Source: Rhodovulum kholense
GTDB lineage: Bacteria > Pseudomonadota > Alphaproteobacteria > Rhodobacterales > Rhodobacteraceae
Assembly (NCBI RefSeq): GCF_003053725.1
Contig: NZ_QAYC01000011.1
Location: 1-64,000 of the forward strand
Direction: 5' to 3'
DNA length: 64,000 bases
Shown here: positions 1 to 7,739 of the stretch, one piece after another
Layout: the number at the start of each line of letters is the position of its first letter
Position numbering within the stretch: the first letter of the stretch is position 1
Program-made: the position numbers and the translations under genes
The notes under the pieces: generated by a model
Seen by the model: only the letters and a program-made list of their open reading frames with translations
Database searches by the model: none
What the model was told of the DNA's origin: nothing

Positions 1-121
1 TTCGATGCCTTCATGCGTTTCCGCTCCTCTCCCAGCCAGGAAAGATTAGCCGAAAACTCCAGCTTCAAACGGTCCAGTTTTCAGGGAACAGAGCAGAGCA
101 TCAAAGTGAGGAACCTCTGAC

Positions 122-1099
122 ATGTCGATTTGGCGCGCGCTGCGAACATGGGGCCATCTCAATGCACCTACCATCGGCGATGACCTGAACCTTCCTGCAT
201 TACGGTACTCCTTGCGCATGGTTGATGAGGGCACGCTGGAGGTGCAGCGGTTTGACAATGGCTGGCTCAGGCTGGGAGCATGGTTCTGTTTTTTCCTGTT
301 GATGTATTTCGTGGTGCTGTCCTGGTGTGAGCAGAACATCCTGTGGGACAATATTCAGATCTGGCTGAATTCAGAGGCGTATTTCAGGGCTGCGCTCGAA
401 CGCCTTGTCAAGCGTAGCCCCGAAGTTTATGGAAATGAGGACTTCACTTCTTTCTACAAAAGAATGATGGAAATGCACGGCGACCGCTGGATCGGCGGCG
501 CCATCTTCCTCGCGCTGCCCTGCTTCTTCTTCATCGCCGCCTGCATCTGGCCCCGCTACCGGCCCATCCGGTTCAACCGCAAACTCGGGATCGCCTGCAC
601 CTGGTCCTGGGGGCGCTTCTTCCTCAGCCGGAGTGATCCGTCTTTGGGGCTGGGCCGGGGGGTAGGAGATTTCGAGCCCATGCTCCGCCGTCTCACCATT
701 GTCACGGCAGGCATGGGCACCCCGGACAGCCACAGCATCGGTGCGCTTGTCGTGAGGCTGCGCCACCACCGGTGGACACGCCACAAGGAAAGCTGGGCTC
801 TCGGCGTATTCCCCCCGGCTTGCATCGGCCAGAACAGTCAGATTTCAATTGCGATCAGCGATTTCCTGACCAATCCCGTGCGCCCGGACTGGTGCGATGC
901 ACTGGAACGGCAGCCCTCGCCCCTCTTCTGGGCGCATCGTCTGGCTCTGAGGGTCGTGACCTTCTCGCTGCTGCCCGCCTGGTGGCCGCGCCGGACCCGG
1001 AAGATGATCCGACACCATCTCGAGATCCGTGCCGCCGAAGAGAAGGCCGTGGCCGAAGCACGCGAAGCGCTCCGCCGCAGGGCGAACGGGATGGACTGA
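122..1099 (+). CDS. Two-TM membrane protein of unknown function
   Basis: A 325-aa protein, not recognised with certainty. Two hydrophobic segments are visible at about residues 49-68 and 123-143, with a loop of about 55 residues between them. The second is followed by the basic stretch RPIRFNRK, a pattern I associate with T6SS-linked two-TM families of the DUF6708 kind (inference, weak). The rest is a soluble C-terminal domain ending in an Ala/Glu/Arg-rich helix. A GAGGAA Shine-Dalgarno eight bases upstream supports the ATG chosen. It stands alone: nothing coding precedes it, and about 290 gene-free bases separate it from the riboswitch downstream. Its first 500 bases are visibly less GC-rich than the neighbouring operons, which fits horizontal transfer. 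Confidence 0.6.
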   Translation: MSIWRALRTWGHLNAPTIGDDLNLPALRYSLRMVDEGTLEVQRFDNGWLRLGAWFCFFLLMYFVVLSWCEQNILWDNIQIWLNSEAYFRAALERLVKRSPEVYGNEDFTSFYKRMMEMHGDRWIGGAIFLALPCFFFIAACIWPRYRPIRFNRKLGIACTWSWGRFFLSRSDPSLGLGRGVGDFEPMLRRLTIVTAGMGTPDSHSIGALVVRLRHHRWTRHKESWALGVFPPACIGQNSQISIAISDFLTNPVRPDWCDALERQPSPLFWAHRLALRVVTFSLLPAWWPRRTRKMIRHHLEIRAAEEKAVAEAREALRRRANGMD

Positions 1100-1389
1100 G
1101 ACAGGCGCGATCCCGAAACTCGCAACCATATATGCTGGACTTGTCCAATATCGCAGGCGCGAGAATGAATGCCCGCTTTTCGCTTTCGACCTGTCCACCG
1201 GGATTGTTGAGTGATCGTCGGCAATCGGCAGCGAACTGCCAGGCTTGCTCGGGGGCCAAGCCGCGCAGCCTCGGGGTCCCACGTTTCAATTTCCCCGGCC
1301 GAGCGGACGACAGGTCTGGCAGTGGCGGCCCATTGCGAAGGCCTCGTCTCCGGCCTCTTGCCCCGCGGACGGAAAGCTGCCAGTGATCG

Positions 1390-1556
1390 ACGCGTCGGTT
1401 TCCTTCGGGAATGAAAAGGGAATCCGTGCCGATCTCGGTCGGGAAACGGAACTGCCCCCGCAACTGTAGGCGGCGAGCATCTCTCGATAGGCCACTGGGG
1501 TCACACCCGGGAAGGCGAGAGGCGCAGCGACCCGTCAGTCAGGAGACCTGCCGACG
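1390..1556 (+). promoter_or_regulatory. Cobalamin riboswitch (B12 element), first copy
   Basis: The conserved core is readable: a GGGAATCCGTGC-like segment, then CTGCCCCCGCAACTGTA, GCCACTGGG, a CCCGGGAAGGC segment and the closing TCAGGAGACCTGCC. These are the diagnostic conserved blocks of the cobalamin riboswitch in the right order. It lies just upstream of a corrinoid-type ABC importer, so B12 would be expected to switch this transport operon off. The outer boundaries are approximate. About 290 bases between the preceding gene and this element hold nothing else I can identify. Confidence 0.93.
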
Positions 1557-1670
1557 AGAGTGAAACCACGACCGGACGGGGTGTGCCGGGGCGGGATACC
1601 TTATGTGGCCGCCCTGCCGTATTCGGTTCGCGTCTCGTCCCTGATGGTCCTGTCTGACGGGACGGATCGG

Positions 1671-2681
1671 ATGAAACCGACTTTCATGATCGCCGCGCTG
1701 CTGGTCGGCACAGCCCTGCCCCTGCACGCGCAGGAAACGGAATACCCCCTGACATTGACAAATTGCGGGCTCGAGGTCTCTTTCGACGCCGCCCCGGACA
1801 GTGTCGTGACCATCGGCCAGTCGGCGACCGAGATCCTGTACGCGCTTGGCCTCGCGCCGAAGGTTTCCGGCACGTCCGTCTGGTTCAATCCGGTCCTGCC
1901 GGAATACGCCGAGGTGAACGACGGGATCGAGCGGCTGGCCGACAACGACCCCAGCTTCGAGAGCGTGGTCGGCAAGAAACCCGGACTGGTCGCCGTGCAG
2001 TACGAATGGCACGTCGGCGAAAGCGGCATCGTGGCCACGCGCGGGATGTTCCACGACATCGGCATCCCGACCTACATCCTGCCCGCCGATTGCGACACCA
2101 AGGACAATTCCACCGGCGGCGATGGAACGCGCACCGGCGCCTTCGAGACCGCGTCCGTCTACAAGGGGATCCGCGAACTGGCGGCGATCTTCGATGTGCA
2201 GCCCGCGGGCGATGCGCTGGTCTCGGATCTGCAGGCCACCGAAAGCGCCGCGATCGCGCGCGCGGAAGACCTTGAACTGCCCGAAGATCTGTCGGCGGTG
2301 TTCTGGTTTTCTTCGGCGGATCTCGAGATCGACCCCTATGTCGCCGGGCGGCTCGGGGCGCCGGGCTACATGATGGCGAAGCTTGGGATCGAGAACGTCA
2401 TCGAGTCCGATGAGGAATGGCCGACGGTCGGATGGGAAAGCATCGCCCGCGCCGATCCCGACATCATCGTCGTCGCCTCCATGGACCGCCGCCGCTTCCC
2501 GGCAGACGACGTGGAGAAGAAGCTGGAGTTCCTGCGCACCGACCCGGTCGCGCGCCAGATGACAGCCGTGCGGGACGGGCGGATCGTGCAGATGGACGCC
2601 CACGCGATGAGCGCGACGATGCGGTCGATCTACGGGTTGCAGGCGCTGTCCGAGGCGCTTTCGAAGATGTCCTTCGAATGA
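1671..2681 (+). CDS. ABC transporter substrate-binding protein, BtuF/FecB type (corrinoid)
   Basis: A 336-aa periplasmic binding protein of the TroA/BtuF-like helical-backbone class. The start chosen gives a clean Sec signal peptide (MKPTFMIAALLVGTALPLHA, cleavage near HAQ); earlier in-frame starts would put a charged extension before it and run into the riboswitch. The motifs VVTIGQSATEILYALGL and, near the C-terminus, WESIARADPDIIVV are typical of cobalamin or ferric-siderophore binding proteins. Control by the riboswitch directly upstream makes cobalamin or a precursor the likely ligand (inference). The stop overlaps the next gene's ATG, so it is translationally coupled to the permease. 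The family also binds haem and siderophores, so specificity rests on the riboswitch. Confidence 0.85.
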   Translation: MKPTFMIAALLVGTALPLHAQETEYPLTLTNCGLEVSFDAAPDSVVTIGQSATEILYALGLAPKVSGTSVWFNPVLPEYAEVNDGIERLADNDPSFESVVGKKPGLVAVQYEWHVGESGIVATRGMFHDIGIPTYILPADCDTKDNSTGGDGTRTGAFETASVYKGIRELAAIFDVQPAGDALVSDLQATESAAIARAEDLELPEDLSAVFWFSSADLEIDPYVAGRLGAPGYMMAKLGIENVIESDEEWPTVGWESIARADPDIIVVASMDRRRFPADDVEKKLEFLRTDPVARQMTAVRDGRIVQMDAHAMSATMRSIYGLQALSEALSKMSFE

Positions 2682-3736
2682 CCATGGAGGCTGCGCCCGT
2701 GCGTGCCGTGACATGGCGCGGCCTCTGGCTGGCGCCTGTCGTTCTGGGCATGACGATCCTGGCCGGGACGGCAATCGGCGAGACCCGGTTGCCCTTCGTC
2801 ACGGTGCTCAGGACGCTGGCAAACCACCTGTGGGGCGCTGGCTATCCGGTGGACGGGATCGAGGCGGGGATCATCTGGAGCTATCGCCTGCCACGCGCCC
2901 TGGTGGCGGCGTGTTGCGGGGCAGGGCTGGCGCTGACCGGCGTCGTTCTCCAGGCGCTCTTGCGCAACCCGCTGGCGGATCCCTACCTGATGGGCCTTTC
3001 GGCAGGCGCCTCGACCGGGGCGGTGCTGGTGACGGTCGCGGGCCTGGGCGGCGGCGCGATCTCGATGTCGCTTGGCGCACTGACCGGGGCGCTTCTTGCC
3101 TTCGGTTGTGTCGCGGTTCTGGCCCGAGCCGTGAGCGGGGATGTGGGAGGCGGACGCGCAACACAGGCCGCCGCCGCCCTCATCCTCGCCGGGATCGCCG
3201 GTTCGCAGCTGTTCAACGCGCTGACCGCCTTCATCATCGCCCGGTCTGCCAATGCCGAACAGGCGCGCGGCATCATGTTCTGGCTGATGGGCAACCTTTC
3301 GGGGATCAGGTGGGACGACGTGGGCGCCTGCATGGCCGTCTCTGTTGCGGGCGTCGCCCTCTGCCTGTGGCACCGGCGCGGGCTTGACGCCTTCACCTTC
3401 GGGGCAGACGGGGCCGCCTCTCTGGGGATCAACGTCCCGGCGCTGCGCGGCAGCCTCATCGCCGCGACCGCCGTCATGGTCGGAGTGCTCGTGTCGAAAG
3501 TGGGTGCCATCGGGTTTGTCGGCCTCGTCGTGCCCCATGCCATGCGGTTTCTCGTGGGCGCCCGTCACGACCGGCTGGTGCCTGCCTCGGCGCTGGCCGG
3601 GGCGGTGTTTCTGGTCGCTGCCGACGTGATCAGCCGCAGTCTCGTACCGGGCCAGGTTTTGCCCATAGGGGTGGTGACCGCGCTTGTGGGCGCCCCCGCC
3701 TTCGCGCTGATCCTCGTGCACGGAGCGCGCAAATGA
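2678..3736 (+). CDS. ABC transporter permease, FecCD/BtuC family
   Basis: A 352-aa polytopic inner-membrane protein, the usual size for the FecCD family. It shows the family landmarks: LPRALVAACCGAGLALTGVV near the start, QALLRNPLADPYLMGLSAGAS after it, and KVGAIGFVGLVVPHAMR near the C-terminus, where the cytoplasmic coupling helix to the ATPase lies. The start is fixed by an ATGA overlap with the binding-protein gene. Its stop in turn overlaps the ATPase start, so the three genes form one coupled operon. The role is passage of the corrinoid through the inner membrane, as a homodimer by analogy with BtuC2D2. Confidence 0.88.
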   Translation: MTMEAAPVRAVTWRGLWLAPVVLGMTILAGTAIGETRLPFVTVLRTLANHLWGAGYPVDGIEAGIIWSYRLPRALVAACCGAGLALTGVVLQALLRNPLADPYLMGLSAGASTGAVLVTVAGLGGGAISMSLGALTGALLAFGCVAVLARAVSGDVGGGRATQAAAALILAGIAGSQLFNALTAFIIARSANAEQARGIMFWLMGNLSGIRWDDVGACMAVSVAGVALCLWHRRGLDAFTFGADGAASLGINVPALRGSLIAATAVMVGVLVSKVGAIGFVGLVVPHAMRFLVGARHDRLVPASALAGAVFLVAADVISRSLVPGQVLPIGVVTALVGAPAFALILVHGARK

Positions 3737-4494
3737 AGGTCGAGCTGCGGCACCTGTCGGCCAGGATCCACCGCGCGCCCTTGCTGGAGGATATTTCGGT
3801 CCGCATCGACCGCGGGGAACTCTTCGGCCTCGTCGGCCCCAACGGATCGGGCAAATCCACGCTGATGCGCTGTCTCGCGGGGCTGCAGCGTCCGACCTCG
3901 GGCGGCATTCTGGTGGATGATGCAGATCTTGCGCGGATGCCCGCCCGGCACCGCGCGCGGCGCATCGCCTTCGTCCAACAACAGGCCGATACGACGGACC
4001 GTCTGACCGTTCGGCAAGCGGTGGACCTGGGGCGCATCCCCTACCTCTCTGCCCTGCGGGGATGGGGGCGTTCCGATGAGACCGCGGTCGAGGCCGCTCT
4101 GACGGCCGTGGAGATGACCGCCTTCGCCGGTCGTCTCTGGCATACCCTCTCGGGTGGCGAACGCCAGCGCGTCCACATCGCGCGCGCCCTCGCGCAGGAT
4201 CCAAGGCTCCTGCTCCTCGACGAGCCGACCAACCATCTCGATATCCGGCATCAGCTCTCGCTCATGGCGCTGGTCCGGGCACTGCCCATCACCCGTGTCA
4301 TCGCGCTGCACGATCTGAACCAGGCCACGGCCTGCGACCGGATCGGCGTGCTGTCCGGGGGCAGGCTTGTCGCGACGGGTCTGCCCCGCGACGTGCTGAA
4401 CGAGGATCTTCTGGCCGAGGTCTTCGGCGTCGCTGCGACGCGCCATGCCGCTCCGGACGGATCGCCACGCCTTCACTTCTCTCATGCCCTCTAA
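3733..4494 (+). CDS. ABC transporter ATP-binding protein, BtuD/FecE type
   Basis: A 253-aa nucleotide-binding subunit. Visible motifs in order are Walker A GPNGSGKST (about residue 36), Q-loop in AFVQQQ, signature LSGGERQRV (about 140), Walker B LLLLDEPTNHLD, and the switch histidine in IALHDLNQA. It lacks membrane segments and overlaps the permease stop by four bases, so it powers the importer encoded just upstream. The order binding protein - permease - ATPase behind a cobalamin riboswitch matches btuFCD-type loci, though FepC/FecE-type ATPases look the same by sequence alone. Confidence 0.9.
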   Translation: MKVELRHLSARIHRAPLLEDISVRIDRGELFGLVGPNGSGKSTLMRCLAGLQRPTSGGILVDDADLARMPARHRARRIAFVQQQADTTDRLTVRQAVDLGRIPYLSALRGWGRSDETAVEAALTAVEMTAFAGRLWHTLSGGERQRVHIARALAQDPRLLLLDEPTNHLDIRHQLSLMALVRALPITRVIALHDLNQATACDRIGVLSGGRLVATGLPRDVLNEDLLAEVFGVAATRHAAPDGSPRLHFSHAL

Positions 4495-4505
4495 AGGATC
4501 GCCCC

Positions 4506-4916
4506 ATGCGCCTGTTCGCCGGCCTGCTTGCCCTGGTTCCCCTTGCGGGACACGCCGAGACCCATGACGTCAGAATGCTGACCCGCGGCGAGACCGGCGC
4601 CATGATCTACGAGCCCGCCTATCTCGAGATCGCACCCGGCGATACCGTGCGCTTCCTTCCCGCGCAGCGTGGCCACAACGCGGCCTCCATCCCCGAGATG
4701 CTGCCAGAGGGTGCGGATCGCTTCATCGGCCAGATCGACGAAGAGATCGCGGTGATCTTCGAGGTCGAGGGGCGCTACGGCATCAAGTGCTCGCCGCACT
4801 ATGCCATGGGCATGGTGATGATCGTCGATGTGGGAGAGGTCGACGGGGCGGCGCCTCTTCCGGATGGTCTGCCGGATCGCGCCAGAGAGCGGATGTCGGA
4901 CCTGCTCGGCCGATAG
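4506..4916 (+). CDS. Pseudoazurin (type I blue copper protein)
   Basis: A 136-aa precursor with a short Sec signal peptide (about residues 1-18, ending GHA) and a single cupredoxin domain. The copper ligands of the pseudoazurin family are all present: the N-terminal His in RGHNAASIP, then the Cys and His of IKCSPHYAMGM and its Met. The tail AAPLPDGLPDRARERM resembles the helical C-terminus of pseudoazurins. Family knowledge: pseudoazurins carry electrons in the periplasm to nitrite or nitrous oxide reductases. It begins 11 bases after the B12-type ATPase with a good AAGGAT ribosome site, so it probably lies in the riboswitch operon, an unusual partnership. Confidence 0.92.
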   Translation: MRLFAGLLALVPLAGHAETHDVRMLTRGETGAMIYEPAYLEIAPGDTVRFLPAQRGHNAASIPEMLPEGADRFIGQIDEEIAVIFEVEGRYGIKCSPHYAMGMVMIVDVGEVDGAAPLPDGLPDRARERMSDLLGR

Positions 4917-5082
4917 GGCCCGGGTTCAGGTCGGGGGCGCCCCCCGAATTCACACCGAGACCCAATGGCCACCGCCAGCGTCACCACGCCCCGGGGCATC
5001 ACCGCGGATGGGCTTTTGGGCGCCCGTGCATGCTGCCCCGCACGCAACAAGTGGTTAATTTGCAGTCCAGGACCACCACATG

Positions 5083-5096
5083 TTGACATCCGACAA
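5083..5096 (+). promoter_or_regulatory. Possible FNR/CRP-family operator upstream of the nrdD riboswitch
   Basis: The sequence TTGAC-ATCC-GACAA is an interrupted palindrome with the TTGAY-N4-RTCAA-like geometry of FNR-family sites (FnrL, NnrR). It lies just upstream of the second cobalamin riboswitch, where a regulator of the anaerobic ribonucleotide reductase would be expected. The match is imperfect, and TTGACA could also be a plain -35 element. The preceding stretch after the pseudoazurin gene (about 165 bases) shows no gene. Confidence 0.3.
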
Positions 5097-5111
5097 GGAT
5101 CGATAGATGGT

Positions 5112-5307
5112 GGCGCCGTCATGGTTTCCCGGGGCGATCCGGGGACGAAAGAGGGAAGCCGGTGCAGACCCGTCTGGGTCAAATCCGGCGCTGCCCCCGC
5201 AACTGTGAGCGGCGAGCGAAGCTGACGACGCCACTGGGTCCACCCGTCGAAAGACCGGGGCCCGGGAAGGCCAGCCGAGTGTCGACCCGCAAGCCAGGAG
5301 ACCTGCC
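5112..5307 (+). promoter_or_regulatory. Cobalamin riboswitch (B12 element), second copy
   Basis: The same conserved blocks as in the first copy occur in the same order: GGGAAGCCGGTGCAGACC, CGCTGCCCCCGCAACTGTGA, GCCACTGGGTCC, CCCGGGAAGGCC and CAAGCCAGGAGACCTGCC. The downstream operon encodes the class III, B12-independent ribonucleotide reductase. The simplest reading is that B12 shuts off this enzyme when a B12-dependent class II reductase elsewhere in the genome can work (inference). Confidence 0.93.
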
Positions 5308-5434
5308 ATGACGGACGGCAACAACCAGAGGCGGAGGGCCTCGGGGTGCGTTTGCGATCCGCGGCGGGCAGGTCCGTCGCCATGGCTCTCGTGTCCCAAG
5401 GTCCGACAGGAAACGGCAGACAATGGGGCGAGAC

Positions 5435-5524
5435 ATGACCATCACCGTCTATTTCAGACCGGCACCGACGCGACCGCCCCTGCAGATGAAAAGGACCGGA
5501 CGTCCCGATGATGCAGACAGGTGA
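5435..5524 (+). other. 29-codon reading frame with a NrdH-like start (remnant or leader peptide)
   Basis: Between the riboswitch and nrdD lies a short frame beginning MTITVYFRPA, preceded by GGGGCGAG. MTITVY is how many NrdH redoxins begin (then K-P-x-C-x-x-C), but here the sequence loses the redoxin pattern at once: no CxxC follows, and the frame ends just before the second possible nrdD start. It may be a decayed nrdH, a translated leader coupling to nrdD, or chance. The match is only six residues, so confidence is low. Confidence 0.22.
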
Positions 5525-7535
5525 TGCGATGACCGCTCTTCTCCCCCAATCCGTCGTGACCCGCGACGGGCAGGTGGTTCCTTTCGACAGCGGCCGCATC
5601 GCGCGGGCCGTCGCCCGCGCGGGCGAGGCCACCGGCGAGTTCGGCGCCGAGGAGGCCGCGCGCCTGACCGATCGGGTGGTGCGGGTCCTGAGCTTCCGCC
5701 ATGCGGGCGGCGCGCCCGGCGTCGAAGAGATCCAGGATGCGGTCGAACAGGCGCTGATCGGCGCCAACCGGATGGTGACGGTGCGCGCCTATGCGGTCTA
5801 TCGCGACCAGCATGCGCGGCTGCGCGAGGACCGGCGGGTGCTGGTCGATGTGGAAAGCTCGATCAACGAATATCTCGACCGGTCCGACTGGCGGGTGAAC
5901 GCCAACGCGAACCAGGGCTATTCGCTGGGCGGCATGATCCTGAACACCTCGGGCAAGGTGACGGCCAATTACTGGCTGAGCCATATCTACCCGCCGGAAG
6001 TCGGCCGGGCCCACCGCGAGGGCGATATCCATATCCACGATCTCGACATGTTCGCGGGCTATTGCGCGGGCTGGTCGCTGCGGACGCTCTTGCGCGAGGG
6101 GCTGAACGGCGTGCCCGGCACCATCGAATCCGCCCCGCCGATGCATCTGACCAGCGCGTTGGGCCAGATCGTCAATTTCCTCGGCACGCTGCAGAACGAA
6201 TGGGCCGGTGCGCAGGCCTTCAGTTCCTTCGACACCTATCTCGCGCCCTATGTGCGGCTCGACGGGCTGGACTATGCCGCCGTGCGGCAAGCGATGCAGG
6301 AATTCATCTACAACCTCAACGTCCCCTCGCGCTGGGGCACCCAGACACCCTTCACGAACCTCACCTTCGACTGGACCTGTCCCGCCGATCTGGCGGACCA
6401 GGTGCCGATCGTCGGCGGGCGCGAGGTCGATTTCACCTATGGCGCGTTGCAGGCCGAGATGGACCTCATCAACCGCGCCTACATGGAGGTGATGACCGAG
6501 GGCGACGCCCGTGGCCGGGTCTTCACCTTCCCGATCCCGACCTACAACATCACGCCCGATTTCCCCTGGGACAGCGAGAATGCTGGCTATCTCTTCGAGA
6601 TGACAGCGAAATACGGGCTGCCCTATTTCCAGAACTTCGTGAACTCGGAACTGGAGCCGCACATGGTCCGGTCCATGTGCTGCCGGTTGCAGCTGGACCT
6701 GACCGAACTCTTGAAACGCGGCAACGGGCTTTTCGGGTCGGCCGAGCAGACCGGGTCGCTTGGTGTCGTCACCATCAACTGCGCCCGGCTGGGCTATCTG
6801 CACAAGGGCGACGAGGCGGGACTGCTGGCTGCGCTCGACCGGCTGGCGGGGATCGCGAAGACCAGTCTGGAACTCAAGCGCAAGGTGATCGAGCGCCATA
6901 TCGAGGCGGGGCTTTTCCCTTACACCAAGCGCTATCTCGGAACGCTCAGGAACCATTTCTCGACGCTGGGCGTGAATGGCGTGAACGAGATGATCCGGAA
7001 CTTCACCGATGATCGCGAGACCATCGCGACCGAGGTGGGCCAGGCGCTTGCCGTCAGGCTGATGGATCACCTGCGCGCCCGGATGGTCGAATTCCAGGAA
7101 GAGACCGGGCACATGTACAATCTCGAGGCCACGCCCGCCGAGGGCACGACCTACCGCTTTGCCCGCGAGGACCGGAAGCGCTTCCCGGGCATCCTGCAGG
7201 CGGGCACGGACGATCAGCCCTATTACACCAACTCGACCCAGCTTCCCGTGGGATATACCTCCGACCCGTTCGAGGCGCTGGAACATCAGGAGCCGCTGCA
7301 GGCGCGCTATACCGGCGGCACGGTCCTGCATCTTTACATGGGCGAGCGGATCTCTTCGGCCGAGGCCTGCAAGAAGCTCGTCCGCCGGGCGCTGTCGTCG
7401 TTCCGCCTGCCCTATATCACCGTGACGCCCACCTTCTCGATCTGCCCCAAACACGGGTATCTCGCGGGCGAGCACGAATTCTGCCCCAAATGCGACGCCG
7501 AGCTGATCGCGGCGAAGCACGCGAAAGCCAGCTGA
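5508..7535 (+). CDS. nrdD: Anaerobic (class III) ribonucleotide reductase large subunit lacking the glycyl-radical domain
   Basis: A 675-aa protein that reduces ribonucleotides to deoxyribonucleotides without oxygen. An N-terminal ATP-cone (about residues 14-105, VVTRDGQVVPFDSGRIARAV) precedes the NrdD barrel (landmarks GDIHIHDLDMFAGYCAGWSL, PTYNITPDFPWDSENAGYLF, RSMCCRLQLDL). A zinc-finger-like segment follows near the end (CPKHGYLAGEHEFCPKCD). The chain then stops: the C-terminal glycyl-radical loop that normally follows the zinc site is absent and is encoded by the next cistron. A second ATG seven codons in, better placed after AGG, is an alternative start. The gene follows the second cobalamin riboswitch and is first of a three-gene operon. 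The HIHD and C-terminal features resemble the NrdD subgroup that uses thioredoxin-like reductants (inference). Confidence 0.93.
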   Translation: MMQTGDAMTALLPQSVVTRDGQVVPFDSGRIARAVARAGEATGEFGAEEAARLTDRVVRVLSFRHAGGAPGVEEIQDAVEQALIGANRMVTVRAYAVYRDQHARLREDRRVLVDVESSINEYLDRSDWRVNANANQGYSLGGMILNTSGKVTANYWLSHIYPPEVGRAHREGDIHIHDLDMFAGYCAGWSLRTLLREGLNGVPGTIESAPPMHLTSALGQIVNFLGTLQNEWAGAQAFSSFDTYLAPYVRLDGLDYAAVRQAMQEFIYNLNVPSRWGTQTPFTNLTFDWTCPADLADQVPIVGGREVDFTYGALQAEMDLINRAYMEVMTEGDARGRVFTFPIPTYNITPDFPWDSENAGYLFEMTAKYGLPYFQNFVNSELEPHMVRSMCCRLQLDLTELLKRGNGLFGSAEQTGSLGVVTINCARLGYLHKGDEAGLLAALDRLAGIAKTSLELKRKVIERHIEAGLFPYTKRYLGTLRNHFSTLGVNGVNEMIRNFTDDRETIATEVGQALAVRLMDHLRARMVEFQEETGHMYNLEATPAEGTTYRFAREDRKRFPGILQAGTDDQPYYTNSTQLPVGYTSDPFEALEHQEPLQARYTGGTVLHLYMGERISSAEACKKLVRRALSSFRLPYITVTPTFSICPKHGYLAGEHEFCPKCDAELIAAKHAKAS

Positions 7536-7540
7536 AGGAG
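7535..7540 (+). promoter_or_regulatory. Shine-Dalgarno overlapping the nrdD stop codon
   Basis: AAGGAG begins on the last base of the nrdD TGA and lies seven bases before the ATG of the glycyl-radical cistron, an optimal spacing. It shows that the small downstream frame is deliberately re-initiated and is not a sequencing-error fragment of nrdD. Confidence 0.85.
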
Positions 7541-7547
7541 TTATCCG

Positions 7548-7739
7548 ATGACCCTGATCGACAAGACCCTGACCGCCCGCGATGCCGAGATCGTCCTGAC
7601 GGACGAGGAGCGCACGCGCTGCGAGGTCTGGACCCGGGTGATGGGCTATCACCGCCCGATGGCGTCCTTCAACACCGGCAAGAAGGGCGAGGCCGCCGAG
7701 CGGGTCTATTTCGACGAGACGGCGGCGCGGCTTGGCTGA
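7548..7739 (+). CDS. Stand-alone glycyl-radical subunit of anaerobic ribonucleotide reductase
   Basis: A 63-aa protein whose centre, RCEVWTRVMGYHRPMASFN, is the glycyl-radical loop normally found at the C-terminus of NrdD. The Gly of RVMGYHRP is the expected radical site, and the following NTGKKGEAAERVYF tail is also typical of this subgroup. It is in the same reading frame as nrdD, 12 bases beyond its stop, with its own strong ribosome site. The active enzyme would therefore be assembled from two chains, with the small one activated by NrdG. Its last codons overlap the start of nrdG. An in-frame TGA readthrough product is the alternative. Confidence 0.88.
   Translation: MTLIDKTLTARDAEIVLTDEERTRCEVWTRVMGYHRPMASFNTGKKGEAAERVYFDETAARLG

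Noticed and set aside
4936-4947. GGGGGCGCCCCC after the pseudoazurin gene as a transcription terminator
   Set aside because: A loop-less palindrome without a T-run; too weak to call as an intrinsic terminator.
5308-5511. A 67-codon frame starting right at the end of the second riboswitch
   Set aside because: Arg/Pro-rich translation, no family resemblance, and its ATG lies against the riboswitch's last conserved block.
7533-7535. Selenocysteine at the in-frame TGA between nrdD and the glycyl-radical cistron
   Set aside because: The codon is in a linker with no catalytic role and carries a perfect Shine-Dalgarno sequence with an ATG at ideal distance. I see no convincing SECIS-like hairpin immediately after it. 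Separate translation is simpler.
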